NCBI GenBank assembly: GCA_910584915.1
Contig: CAJUDM010000004.1
Location: forward strand, 132,193 to 196,192
Direction: 5' to 3'
Source: an uncultured Lachnospiraceae bacterium
GTDB taxonomy: Bacteria; Bacillota; Clostridia; Lachnospirales; Lachnospiraceae
DNA length: 64,000 nucleotides
In this document: piece by piece, positions 7,705 through 16,569 of the stretch
How the letters are laid out: the number at the start of each line of letters is the position of its first letter
Position numbering within the stretch: position 1 is the stretch's first letter
Made by a program: the position numbers and the translations under genes
Notes under the pieces: generated by a model
What the model was told of the DNA's origin: nothing
What the model saw: the letters and a program-made list of their open reading frames with translations, nothing else
Databases searched by the model: none

Positions 7705-8723
7705 TGATGGAACGATATAATTCTGACGGTTCAAGAAGAGCGGAAGAGAATGCTAAGATACGCAGGTTCGGGGCGGTTCCGGTGGTTCTGATCCTGATAG
7801 CGGTTTTCTTTTTACTGCTGAGCTCGATGGTGGTAACAAAGGAGAATCAGTTTAAGCTGATCAGGCAGTTTGGGCGCGTGGAGCGGGTACAGACCCAGGC
7901 GGGTTTAAGCTTTAAGATCCCGTTTATCGAATCGGTCGATACGATCCCGAAGGAGCTGCTGATCTATGATCTGCCGGCTTCGGACGTGATCACTTCGGAT
8001 AAAAAGACGATGATCGTGGACAGCTACGTGCTCTGGCATGTGACAGATCCCTTAAGGTTTGCCCAGACGCTGAGCGGTTCGGTGAGCAATGCTGAGGGGC
8101 GTATCGACGCGATCGTATATAATGCCACGAAAAATACGATATCCAATATGAAGCAGGACGAGGTGATCAGGAGCAGGGACGGCAAGATGACGATCACCGT
8201 GGAGGAAACTCCCTCCGATGTAAAGAATAACGACCTTGAGATATCCGGAAAGACGGAGGAGGTGGTGGAGATCACTTCTCTCACAGAGAAGATCATGGAA
8301 CAGATAAACCGTGTGGAGGATCAGTACGGTATCGAGATCCTGGCGGTGGAAGTGAAGAAGTTAGATCTTCCGGACGATAACAAGCAGGCAGTGTACGCCC
8401 GCATGATCTCGGAGAGGGAGAATATTGCGGCGCAGTATACAGCGGAGGGAAAATCGGAGGCAAAGATGATCGAAAACACCACGGATAAAGAAGTCTCCAT
8501 TATGCTCTCCGATGCACAGGCAAAGGCGGAGGCGACGATGGCGGAGGGGGAGGCGGAATATATGCGTATCCTCTCGGACGCATACTCCGATCCGGCAAAG
8601 ACGGACTTCTATTCGTTTGTACGGGCGTTAGACGCTTTGAAGGAAAGTGTGAAGGGGGATAATAAGACTGTTATTTTATCGGATGATTCTCCGATCGCCC
8701 AGATATTTAACGGGCAGTATTAA
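7701..8723 (+). CDS. hflC: FtsH-modulating SPFH protein HflC
   Basis: Partner of HflK, 340 residues. It has one transmembrane segment at about 27-47 (VVLILIAVFFLLLSSM), a band-7 domain starting KENQFKLIRQFGRVERVQTQAG, and a C-terminal Ala-rich coiled coil (DAQAKAEATMAEGEAEY). The typical end region FYSFVRALDALKES, with a short tail, is complete. Three consecutive ATGs (7701, 7704, 7707) follow GGAGGAGGA; any may be used, and the coupling with the hflK stop favours translation re-initiation. There is an insert around residues 150-190 (EETPSDVKNNDLEISGKTEE) that lengthens the protein relative to E. coli HflC. Confidence 0.9.
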   Translation: MMMERYNSDGSRRAEENAKIRRFGAVPVVLILIAVFFLLLSSMVVTKENQFKLIRQFGRVERVQTQAGLSFKIPFIESVDTIPKELLIYDLPASDVITSDKKTMIVDSYVLWHVTDPLRFAQTLSGSVSNAEGRIDAIVYNATKNTISNMKQDEVIRSRDGKMTITVEETPSDVKNNDLEISGKTEEVVEITSLTEKIMEQINRVEDQYGIEILAVEVKKLDLPDDNKQAVYARMISERENIAAQYTAEGKSEAKMIENTTDKEVSIMLSDAQAKAEATMAEGEAEYMRILSDAYSDPAKTDFYSFVRALDALKESVKGDNKTVILSDDSPIAQIFNGQY

Positions 8724-8734
8724 AATCATTGAGC

Positions 8735-8846
8735 ACTAGCATTATTTTGTTATCAGCACATTTTTGATGACAAAATAATCCAGACTTGTGCATATTGACA
8801 GGAAAAGTCCATAAAAAAGTGAAGAAACTGACAAGTTAATGCTAGT
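8735..8846. promoter_or_regulatory. nested inverted repeats before the ChvE-like gene
   Basis: An outer pair, ACTAGCATTA (8735-8744) and TAATGCTAGT (8837-8846), flanks an inner hairpin with 15-base arms and one mismatch: ATTATTTTGTTATCA (8741-8755) with TGATGACAAAATAAT (8765-8779). TTGACA is at 8795-8800 and a TATAAG at 8862-8867. The inner hairpin may end hflKC transcription and the outer arms may be a distal operator pair. No -35/-10 pair with ideal spacing was found. Confidence 0.4.
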
Positions 8847-8944
8847 AAAGTTGTGTTAGAGTATAAGCGTGAAAGATGTTTTTTCAATGTGAAGGTTCAC
8901 ATGGGGAAGCATTTCACAGAAAAAAAGAAAGGGAGGATATATCA

Positions 8945-10111
8945 ATGTCCAAAAAGTTACTTAGTGTTTTACTCAGCACAGCAATGGTAGCGGCTCTCCT
9001 TGTTGGATGCGGCAATTCTGCAGCAGAAGAACCCGCGGCGGCAACCGAGGAAGCGGCTCCGGCAGAAGAAGCTCCTGCAGAAGAGGAAGCAGCACCCGCA
9101 GAGGATGCAGCGGAAGCTCCCGCAGCGGCAGCAGGAACAAAGGTTGGCGTTTCCATGCCTACAAAGGATCTGCAGAGATGGAACCAGGACGGCGCGAACA
9201 TGCAGTCCGAACTGGAAGCGGCAGGTTATGAAGTTGACCTTCAGTACGCAAACAACGAGCCTCAGACTCAGGTTTCCCAGATCGAGAACATGATCTCCAA
9301 CGGCGCTAACGTACTGGTTATCGCAGCGATCGAGGCATCTTCCTTAGGTGAAGCTCTGGATATGGCGAAAGCAGCCAATATTCCGGTAATCGCATATGAC
9401 CGTCTCATCATGAACTCCGATGCGGTTTCCTACTATGCAACATTCGATAACTACAAAGTGGGCGTGACACAGGGTCAGTACATCGTTGATACGCTTGACC
9501 TTGACAACGCGGAAGGTCCGTTCAACCTGGAAGTTACAGCAGGTGACCCGGGCGACAACAACGCTCCTTTCTTCTACAACGGCGCTATGGATACCCTGAA
9601 ACCTTATATCGAGTCCGGCAAGCTGGTAGTAAAATCCGGCCAGACCGAATTTGAAGAGGTTGGTACACCTCAATGGAAGACAGAGACAGCTCAGTCCAGA
9701 GCGGACAATATCATCAGCTCCTTCTACGCTGACGGTACAAACATCGATGTATGGCTTTGCTCCAACGACTCCACAGCACTTGGTGTTGAGACAGCTCTGG
9801 CAAACAGCTACAACGGCGAGTACCCGATCGTTACCGGTCAGGACTGCGATATTGAGAACACAAAGAACATGATCGCCGGCAAACAGTCCATGTCCGTATT
9901 CAAAGATACACGTACACTGGCATCCCAGGTTGTTAAGATGGTTGGCCAGATCTTAAACGGCGAAGAAGTAGAAGTAAACGATACAGAGACTTACGACAAC
10001 GGAACAGGAGTTATTCCTTCCTTCCTCTGCGAGCCTGTATTCGCGGATGCGAACAACTACAAAGAGCTGCTGATCGATTCCGGTTACTACACAGAGGATC
10101 AGCTGAAATAA
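8945..10111 (+). CDS. ChvE-like multiple-sugar ABC binding lipoprotein
   Basis: Extracellular sugar-binding lipoprotein, 388 residues. The lipobox is LLVGCGN with Cys about residue 20, followed by a 40-residue Ala/Glu/Pro linker and a periplasmic-binding type 1 fold beginning TKVGVSMPTKDLQRWNQDG. The motif order, with YDRLI, NDSTALGVE, TGQDCD and the final SGYYTEDQLK, matches the ChvE/XylF branch that feeds MmsA-MmsB importers. The start at 8945 has GGGAGGA upstream; the longer frame to 8876 adds no sense. Codon choice is strongly optimised, so it is probably abundant. A set of hairpins separates it from the ATPase gene. Confidence 0.9.
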   Translation: MSKKLLSVLLSTAMVAALLVGCGNSAAEEPAAATEEAAPAEEAPAEEEAAPAEDAAEAPAAAAGTKVGVSMPTKDLQRWNQDGANMQSELEAAGYEVDLQYANNEPQTQVSQIENMISNGANVLVIAAIEASSLGEALDMAKAANIPVIAYDRLIMNSDAVSYYATFDNYKVGVTQGQYIVDTLDLDNAEGPFNLEVTAGDPGDNNAPFFYNGAMDTLKPYIESGKLVVKSGQTEFEEVGTPQWKTETAQSRADNIISSFYADGTNIDVWLCSNDSTALGVETALANSYNGEYPIVTGQDCDIENTKNMIAGKQSMSVFKDTRTLASQVVKMVGQILNGEEVEVNDTETYDNGTGVIPSFLCEPVFADANNYKELLIDSGYYTEDQLK

Positions 10112-10310
10112 GGCAGTATTTCTGCCGGCATAAGGCCGTCTGTACGGCCGTTGCCTGAAATAACATAGAGAACAACATACAGGCGGGTTATCATACCCGC
10201 CTGTACTAAAGTAAGAGAATCTTACTTGATAAGAAGAAATTCTAAGCCATGAAGGAACAATGGCTAAGAATTTCTAAATCTTATCTGAAAGAACGCATTC
10301 TGCGTTCTTT
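10112..10310 (+). other. array of six consecutive intercistronic hairpins
   Basis: Between the binding-protein and ATPase genes six stems follow one another: 10112-10126 (GGCAG/CTGCC), 10134-10149 (GGCCGT/ACGGCC), 10178-10205 (11-bp TACAGGCGGGT/ACCCGCCTGTA), 10209-10227 (AAGTAAGA/TCTTACTT), 10228-10285 (GATAAGA plus a 14-bp arm with one mismatch) and 10288-10310 (10-bp AAAGAACGCA/TGCGTTCTTT). Only the last has a trailing T run, and it is short. They probably stabilise the upstream mRNA and reduce readthrough into the transporter genes. Confidence 0.75.
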
Positions 10311-10357
10311 GTAAAAACGATTATGAGAGTAGACAGTAATGATTGGAGGGAGTTATT

Positions 10358-11896
10358 TTGGCGAAAGTATTACTTGAGATGAAGAATATTACCAAAACTT
10401 TCCCTGGCGTAAAGGCTCTTGACAACGTGAACCTGAAGGTGGAGGAAGGCGAGATTCATGCTCTGGTGGGAGAAAACGGAGCGGGAAAATCCACCCTGAT
10501 GAACGTTTTGAGCGGTATTTATCCTTATGGTACTTATGAGGGGGATATCATCTACAACGGTGAGATCTGCAAATTCAATAAGATCAAGGATTCGGAGCAA
10601 AAGGGAATCGTTATTATCCATCAGGAACTTGCGCTTGTCCCCTATATGTCCATCGGCGAGAATATGTTTCTGGGCAATGAGCAGGGAAAGAAAAGTGCGA
10701 TCGACTGGGATAAGACCTATGCGGAGGCGGATAAATATCTGAAAATGGTGGGATTGTCCGAATCTTCCAAGGTACTTGTAAAAGAAATAGGAACCGGCAA
10801 GCAGCAGCTCGTGGAGATCGCGAAGGCGCTGGCGAAGAATGCGAAACTGCTGATCCTGGATGAGCCCACATCGTCCTTGAATGAGACCGATTCCAAGGCC
10901 CTGCTTGACCTGATGCTGCAGTTCAAGAAACAGGGTATGACAATGATCATTATATCTCACAAGTTAAATGAGGTTGCCTATGTGTCGGATAAGATCACGG
11001 TAGTCCGCGACGGCTCCACGATCGAGACGATGGATAAGCATACCACGGAGATTTCAGAAGATAGAATCATCAAGGGGATGGTAGGCCGTGAGATTACGGA
11101 CCGCTTCCCGAAGCGACATGATGTAAAGATCGGTGATGTCAATATGGAAGTGAAGGACTGGACAGTGTATCATCCGCTGTATCCGGAGAGAAAAGTGGTG
11201 GATAACGTATCCTTCAATGTACATAAGGGAGAGGTTGTCGGCATTTACGGGCTGATGGGCGCGGGACGCACAGAACTTGCCATGAGTATTTTCGGACAGT
11301 CCTACGGGACCGGCATCACCGGAACCCTCGCCCTGAGCGGGAAGGAAGTTCACTTAAAGACGCCTCAGGAGGCGATCAAAAACAAGCTGGCGTATGTGAC
11401 CGAGGACAGAAAAGGAAATGGATTAGTTCTGTCTAACTCCATTAAGATCAATACATCCCTGGCAAACCTGGACAGCATCAGCAGCCACAAAGTCATCGAT
11501 AAGGATAAAGAATACCAGGTGGCGGAGGAGTACAGGGGAAAACTGAAGACAAAGTGTCCCACGGTGGAACAGAACGTGGGCAATCTCTCCGGCGGAAACC
11601 AGCAGAAAGTACTGCTCGCAAAATGGATGTTTACCGATCCGGACGTACTGATCCTGGATGAGCCCACAAGGGGTATCGATGTCGGCGCGAAATACGAGAT
11701 ATACTGCATCATCAACGATCTTGTGGCGGCGGGAAAATCCGTGGTGATGATCTCATCCGAACTGCCGGAGGTGCTCGGCATGAGTGACAGGATCTATATT
11801 ATGAATGCGGCGAAGATCGTCGGCGAGCTGAATGCGGCGGAGGCGACGCAGGAACTGATCATGAGCAGTATCTTAAAATCGGGAGAGGGGGCATAA
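10358..11896 (+). CDS. mmsA: multiple-sugar ABC importer ATPase (MmsA-like)
   Basis: Two-domain sugar ABC ATPase, 513 residues. Domain 1 has Walker A GENGAGKST (about 38-46), the Q-loop IHQELALVPYM and Walker B LLILDEPTSSL. Domain 2 has a degenerate P-loop GLMGAGRTEL, the signature LSGGNQQKV and Walker B VLILDEPTRGID. I start at TTG 10358 because GGAGGG lies seven bases upstream; this makes the protein begin with the usual motif-bearing segment KVLLEMKNITKTFPG. It is the first gene of a unit with two permeases. With the ChvE-like lipoprotein upstream it forms a multiple-monosaccharide importer. Confidence 0.9.
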   Translation: MAKVLLEMKNITKTFPGVKALDNVNLKVEEGEIHALVGENGAGKSTLMNVLSGIYPYGTYEGDIIYNGEICKFNKIKDSEQKGIVIIHQELALVPYMSIGENMFLGNEQGKKSAIDWDKTYAEADKYLKMVGLSESSKVLVKEIGTGKQQLVEIAKALAKNAKLLILDEPTSSLNETDSKALLDLMLQFKKQGMTMIIISHKLNEVAYVSDKITVVRDGSTIETMDKHTTEISEDRIIKGMVGREITDRFPKRHDVKIGDVNMEVKDWTVYHPLYPERKVVDNVSFNVHKGEVVGIYGLMGAGRTELAMSIFGQSYGTGITGTLALSGKEVHLKTPQEAIKNKLAYVTEDRKGNGLVLSNSIKINTSLANLDSISSHKVIDKDKEYQVAEEYRGKLKTKCPTVEQNVGNLSGGNQQKVLLAKWMFTDPDVLILDEPTRGIDVGAKYEIYCIINDLVAAGKSVVMISSELPEVLGMSDRIYIMNAAKIVGELNAAEATQELIMSSILKSGEGA

Positions 11897-11899
11897 GAG

Positions 11900-13069
11900 A
11901 TGGGAAATATAAAAATAGCGGATATTTTAAAAAAGTATACCATGGTCATCGCCCTGATCCTGGTCATCCTGTTCTTCCAGATAGGGACAGAGGGAAAGAT
12001 CCTGTTCGCGCAGAATATCAACAACCTGATCTCCCAGAACGCCTATGTCTTTGTGCTGGCGACGGGTATGCTGCTGTGCATTCTGACAGGCGGAAATATT
12101 GACCTCTCGGTGGGCTCTGTTGTCTGCTTTGTGGGCGGTATCGGTGCGGTGATGATGGCGAACGGGATCAATATGATCCTGGCGGTCATCGTGATGCTCG
12201 TCATCGGGCTTCTGGTGGGCATGTTCCAGGGCTTCTGGATCGCCTACATCAAGGTGCCGCCGTTTATCGCGACGCTGGCGGGCATGTATGCGTTCAGAGG
12301 ACTGTCGAATGTTGTGCTGCAGGGCTATGCGGTTTCCGTTACGGATACGGCATTCTTAAACATATTCGGAGGCGGCGCGGAATGTTATATACCGGACTTT
12401 TTTGACGGTGAAACCATGAATATGACCTGCCTGATCGCAGGCGTGGTGATCGCTGCAGCCTATATTCTGCTCACACTGAAAAGCAGGGTTTCCAGAAAGA
12501 AGAAGGGATATGAGACGGGCTCTCTGACGGCGGATATCGTGAAAGTTGTCGTGATCAGCGCCCTGATCATCTGGCTGTTCTATAAGCTGGCAAATTTCAG
12601 GGGCATCTCGGCGGCGCTTATCTGGATTGCCCTGATCCTGCTGCTCTATTCCTATATTACCAATAAGACGACCATCGGGCGTTATCTGTACGCGGTGGGC
12701 GGCAACGAGAAGGCGACCAGGCTCTCGGGCGTCAATACAAAGAGGGTTTACTTTTTTGCCTATGCCAATATGGGGCTTTTAGCAGGGCTTGCGGGCATTC
12801 TGACGATCGCCAGGGCGGCTTCCGCACAGCCTACCTACGGGCAGGGCTATGAGATGGACGCGATTGCGGCATGCTTTATCGGCGGCGCTTCCGCATACGG
12901 CGGCGTGGGATCCGTCCTGGGCATGGTGGTCGGCGCTACATTGATGGGCGTGATCAACCAGGGTATGAGCATCATGGGTATCAACGCGAACTATCAGAGC
13001 GTGGTAAAGGGCCTGGTGCTTTTAGTGGCGATCATCTTTGACGTTATGTCCAAGAAGGAAAAGAAATAA
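11900..13069 (+). CDS. mmsB: multiple-sugar ABC permease, copy 1 (MmsB-like)
   Basis: A 389-residue RbsC-type permease with about ten membrane segments. Signatures include LTGGNIDLSVGSVVCFVGG near residue 70, KVPPFIATLAGM near 117 and the loop AVGGNEKATRLSGVNTKR near 260. A long charged insert (KSRVSRKKKGYETG, about 195) separates membrane blocks. It is longer than classical RbsC (about 320), as MmsB proteins are. It begins three bases after mmsA and is followed by a clear paralogue, so the importer may use a heterodimer of the two permeases. Confidence 0.88.
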   Translation: MGNIKIADILKKYTMVIALILVILFFQIGTEGKILFAQNINNLISQNAYVFVLATGMLLCILTGGNIDLSVGSVVCFVGGIGAVMMANGINMILAVIVMLVIGLLVGMFQGFWIAYIKVPPFIATLAGMYAFRGLSNVVLQGYAVSVTDTAFLNIFGGGAECYIPDFFDGETMNMTCLIAGVVIAAAYILLTLKSRVSRKKKGYETGSLTADIVKVVVISALIIWLFYKLANFRGISAALIWIALILLLYSYITNKTTIGRYLYAVGGNEKATRLSGVNTKRVYFFAYANMGLLAGLAGILTIARAASAQPTYGQGYEMDAIAACFIGGASAYGGVGSVLGMVVGATLMGVINQGMSIMGINANYQSVVKGLVLLVAIIFDVMSKKEKK

Positions 13070-13086
13070 GGAGGAGGATGAAGAGA

Positions 13087-14256
13087 ATGAAAAATGCTGT
13101 TGCAGTACTACGAAAAAATACAATGATATTTGTCCTGGTCCTGGTATTTCTTTTCTTTACACTGATGACAAAAGGACAGATGTTTACGGCGTTAAATTTT
13201 AACGCGCTGATCACGCAGAACGCTTATGTGTATATTCTGGCGACCGGTATGCTGATGTGTATGCTGACCGGCGGCAATATCGACTTATCCTGCGGCTCTT
13301 TTGTCTGCTTTGTGGGCGCCGTCGGCGGCATCTGCATGGTGACAAAGGAGATGGGAACCGGCATTTCCGTGCTGATCATGCTGCTCGTGGGCGTTGTCTA
13401 CGGTTCCATTCTGGGCTTTATCATTGCCTATATGAACATTCCGCCCTGGATCGCTACCCTCGCGGGGTATCTGGCGTTCCGCGGCTGGGCGACGGCACTG
13501 CTCAGTGCAAACAGCTCGACAGGCAGTATCGCACCGTTTCCGAAAAGCTATTTAAGCATCTTTTCCGGAAAGGTTTTCGAGACGGCGATCGGCGTGTTCA
13601 ATGTGCCGTGTATGATCATTGGCGCTGTCGCGGGTGTGATCGTGATCGCAGTGATGATCATGGGGAGAAAAAACAGGGTGAAGAAGGGATATGAGGTGGA
13701 ATCCATGGCGGCGATGATCGCCAAAATGGTGATCTCCGTTGCTGTGATTTTGCTGTTTGCCTATAAACTGTCATTTTCCGGCGGCCTTCCCACCGTGCTG
13801 CTCTGGGTTGTCGCGGTGGTGTTAGTCTATCAGTTTATCACATCCAAGACAACGATAGGACGTTATTTCTATACGATCGGCGGAAACAGGGAGGCGACAA
13901 GGCTTTCCGGTATCGATACAAAGAAGATCATGTTCGTGGCATACCTGAATATGGCGGTTTTGACAGTTATCAGCGCCTTCACGGTAGTCGCAAGGTTCCA
14001 GGCGGCAAATGCCACGGCGGGAACGAATTTTGAGATGGACGCCATCTCGGCATGTGTGGTGGGCGGCGTGTCCGCATACGGCGGTTCCGGCACGGTGTTC
14101 GGCATGGTGGTCGGCGCGACGCTGATCGGCGTGATCAATCTCGGCATGAGCCTGATGGGCGTGGACGCAAACTGGCAGAGGGTCATCAAAGGCGTTGTGC
14201 TTCTGGCAGCGGTCGTATTCGAGATCCTGAACAACAAAGATAAGACGAAGGATTGA
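13087..14256 (+). CDS. multiple-sugar ABC permease, copy 2 (MmsB-like)
   Basis: Paralogue of the preceding permease: the same layout and sequence blocks (LTGGNIDLSCGSFVCFVG, IPPWIATLAGYLAFRG, TIGGNREATRLSGIDTKK), 389 residues from ATG 13087. AAGGAGGAGG ends at 13078, so ATG 13087 has a better spacing than ATG 13078, where the ribosome site would touch the start codon. The tandem pair looks like a duplication followed by divergence. The final segment LGMSLMGVDANWQRVIKG mirrors the copy-1 segment IMGINANYQSVVKG. It ends the operon; a terminator follows. Confidence 0.87.
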   Translation: MKNAVAVLRKNTMIFVLVLVFLFFTLMTKGQMFTALNFNALITQNAYVYILATGMLMCMLTGGNIDLSCGSFVCFVGAVGGICMVTKEMGTGISVLIMLLVGVVYGSILGFIIAYMNIPPWIATLAGYLAFRGWATALLSANSSTGSIAPFPKSYLSIFSGKVFETAIGVFNVPCMIIGAVAGVIVIAVMIMGRKNRVKKGYEVESMAAMIAKMVISVAVILLFAYKLSFSGGLPTVLLWVVAVVLVYQFITSKTTIGRYFYTIGGNREATRLSGIDTKKIMFVAYLNMAVLTVISAFTVVARFQAANATAGTNFEMDAISACVVGGVSAYGGSGTVFGMVVGATLIGVINLGMSLMGVDANWQRVIKGVVLLAAVVFEILNNKDKTKD

Positions 14257-14282
14257 TTACTCTCATAATAAATCCAAAAAAG

Positions 14283-14323
14283 GAGGCTGCTCCGCTTCGG
14301 CGGGGCGGCTTCTTGTTATTTTT
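14283..14323 (+). terminator. terminator of the mmsAB operon
   Basis: A 13-bp stem with a TTCG tetraloop (GAGGCTGCTCCGC with GCGGGGCGGCTTC, including G-U pairs), then TTGTTATTTTT. Confidence 0.85.
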
Positions 14324-14422
14324 AGATATAGAAAAAAAATCCGGGATATGATATATTAGTGTGAAATCGGATCAGGGCAAACAATAAACGGAATATGATA
14401 TTGCAGAAGGGATTTTGAGGAT

Positions 14423-16183
14423 ATGAGCAAAGGAGAATACAGGACAAAAGAATTGTGGAGCCGGTTTACGCCTTATTTCAGAAAATATTACGGGACGCTG
14501 GCGATGGATCTTTTCTGTGCGGCGCTTACCACCCTGTGTGAGCTTGTGCTGCCGATGATCATGCGGTATATCACAAACACCGGAATAAGAGATCTGGCGT
14601 CTTTGACTGTCGGCACAGTGGCAAAACTAGGTATGGTATATCTGGTGCTGCGGATCGTGGACTGCATTGCGGCATATTACATGGCGAATATGGGGCATGT
14701 GATGGGCGCGAAGATAGAGACAGATATGCGGCGGGATGCTTACAGCCATCTGCAGCAGCTCTCGAACACCTACTATAATAACACCAAGGTCGGGCAGATC
14801 ATGGGCAGGATCACCAATGACCTGTTCGATGTGACGGAGTTCGCGCACCACTGTCCTGAGGAGTTTTTTATCGCGGGGATCAAGGCGGTGATCTCTTTTA
14901 TTTTGCTGGCGAGGATCAATCTGCTCCTGACAGCGATCATTTTTTTGTGTGTGCCGTTGATGATAGCAGTGTGTATGATGTTCAATTTCCGCATGAAAAA
15001 GGTGTTCAGCAGACAGCGCCAGCAGATTGGTGAACTGAATGCGAGAATCGAAGACAGTCTGCTCGGGCAGAAGGTCGTGAAGGCGTTCACCAATGAGGAT
15101 GTGGAGAATGAGAAATTTGAGCAGGATAACGGAGCCTTTTTGAATATCAAGAAGGAATCCTATAAATATATGGGCGCATTTCAGACCACGGTGCGGATGT
15201 TTGACGGGCTGATGTATCTGCTGGTGCTGGTGGCGGGCAGCGCGTTTATGCTGAAGGGGCTTATAGAACCCGGGGATCTTGTGGCGTACATCATGTATGT
15301 GTCCACACTGATCGCCACGATCCGCAGGATCATCGAGTTTGCGGAACAGTTCCAGAGGGGAATGACAGGGATCGAGCGGTTTCTGCAGATCATGGATGCG
15401 GATATTGAGATATTTGATGAGCCGGGGGCGGTGGAACTCATAGCCCCGCAGGGAAATATTGTATTTGAGGATGTGAATTTCGAGTATCCGGACGACCATA
15501 ACCAGGTGTTCAGCCATCTGAATCTGGAGATCCGGGCGGGAGAAAAAGTGGCGATCGTGGGACCCTCGGGCGGCGGAAAAACGACCTTGTGCAATCTGAT
15601 CCCGAGGTTTTACGATGTATCGGCGGGATGCATCACGCTGGACGGGAAGGATATCAAGGACTTTACGTTAAAAAGCCTCAGAAAGAGTATCGGCATGGTG
15701 CAGCAGGATGTGTATCTGTTCTCAGGGACGATCTTTGACAACATCAGCTACGGAAAGCAGGGAGCCTCCAGGGATGAAGTGGTGGAGGCGGCGAAGCGCG
15801 CCGGAGCCCATGAGTTTATCACGGGGCTGAAGGACGGTTATGATACCTATGTGGGTGAGCGGGGCGTGAAGCTCTCAGGCGGACAGAAGCAGCGCATCAG
15901 CATAGCAAGAGTATTTCTGAAAAACCCGCCGATCATCATTCTGGACGAGGCGACTTCCGCACTGGATAATGAGAGCGAGTTTGAAGTCGCAAAATCTCTG
16001 GCAAAGCTGTCCGAGGGAAGGACCACGCTGACGATCGCGCACAGGCTATCCACGATCCGCAATTCCGACAGGATCCTTGTACTGACGGAGGACGGTATTG
16101 TGGAGGAGGGAAACCATGACGCGCTGATGGAGCTTGGAGGAATGTACTATCACTTTTACGAGATGGCGAATGAACTGAAATAG
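14423..16183 (+). CDS. ABC exporter half-transporter (MsbA/MDR type)
   Basis: Fused membrane and ATPase domains, 586 residues; it works as a homodimer exporting a lipid, drug or peptide. Six membrane helices span about residues 20-310, with the first coupling region RRDAYSHLQQLSNTYYNNTKVG. The nucleotide-binding domain has Walker A GPSGGGKTT (about 380), Q-loop MVQQDVYLF, signature LSGGQKQR, Walker B IIILDEATSALD and H-loop IAHRLST. It stands alone behind its own promoter region, with GATTTTGAGGAT before the ATG. Substrate unknown. All catalytic motifs are intact. Confidence 0.9.
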   Translation: MSKGEYRTKELWSRFTPYFRKYYGTLAMDLFCAALTTLCELVLPMIMRYITNTGIRDLASLTVGTVAKLGMVYLVLRIVDCIAAYYMANMGHVMGAKIETDMRRDAYSHLQQLSNTYYNNTKVGQIMGRITNDLFDVTEFAHHCPEEFFIAGIKAVISFILLARINLLLTAIIFLCVPLMIAVCMMFNFRMKKVFSRQRQQIGELNARIEDSLLGQKVVKAFTNEDVENEKFEQDNGAFLNIKKESYKYMGAFQTTVRMFDGLMYLLVLVAGSAFMLKGLIEPGDLVAYIMYVSTLIATIRRIIEFAEQFQRGMTGIERFLQIMDADIEIFDEPGAVELIAPQGNIVFEDVNFEYPDDHNQVFSHLNLEIRAGEKVAIVGPSGGGKTTLCNLIPRFYDVSAGCITLDGKDIKDFTLKSLRKSIGMVQQDVYLFSGTIFDNISYGKQGASRDEVVEAAKRAGAHEFITGLKDGYDTYVGERGVKLSGGQKQRISIARVFLKNPPIIILDEATSALDNESEFEVAKSLAKLSEGRTTLTIAHRLSTIRNSDRILVLTEDGIVEEGNHDALMELGGMYYHFYEMANELK

Positions 16184-16261
16184 TCGGAATAGCAAAGCCT
16201 GACAGGTTGTAAGTGTGAGTTTTGCTATGCCCGGTGATATAGAATAGCGGGCACTATCGCT

Positions 16262-16552
16262 GTGGCAGAGGTTGGTGCGGAAATGCTGCGGCTGGTGGCG
16301 TTCCCGGAGCCGTTTTTCGGGCTGATGATCGTGCTGGAAGGCATCTATTATGGTATGGGGCGCACCCGCTGCGCGTTTTTTGCGGAGGCGGGGAGCATGT
16401 GGGGGATACGCATCCTGTTTACCTTCCTCTGCGTGTCGGTCTGGAAACTGGACCTTCGGGCGGTCTGGTACTGCATGATCGCGGACAACGCCTGCAAGGC
16501 GATGCTGTTTGCGGTTCCGGCGCGGAAGTATGTGTTAGGGCGGCAGCAGTGA
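16262..16552 (+). pseudogene. C-terminal remnant of a MATE efflux transporter
   Basis: About 96 residues with the late-helix pattern of MATE transporters: AEMLRLVAFPEPFFGLMIVLEGIYYGMGRTR, then GSMWGIRILFTFL and VWYCMIADNACKA. A full MATE has about 450 residues, so roughly three quarters is missing, and no ribosome site precedes the GTG. An ATAGCAAA...TTTGCTAT stem (16189-16228) lies just upstream. A complete MATE gene occurs at 43.2 kb, but this fragment is a different subfamily member. Confidence 0.7.
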
Positions 16553-16569
16553 TCGCATATGTGAGCGGA

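Noticed and set aside
14627..15517. 296-codon antisense frame within the ABC exporter
   Set aside because: Exporter motifs on the plus strand are complete; the antisense translation is histidine-rich and has no recognisable domain.
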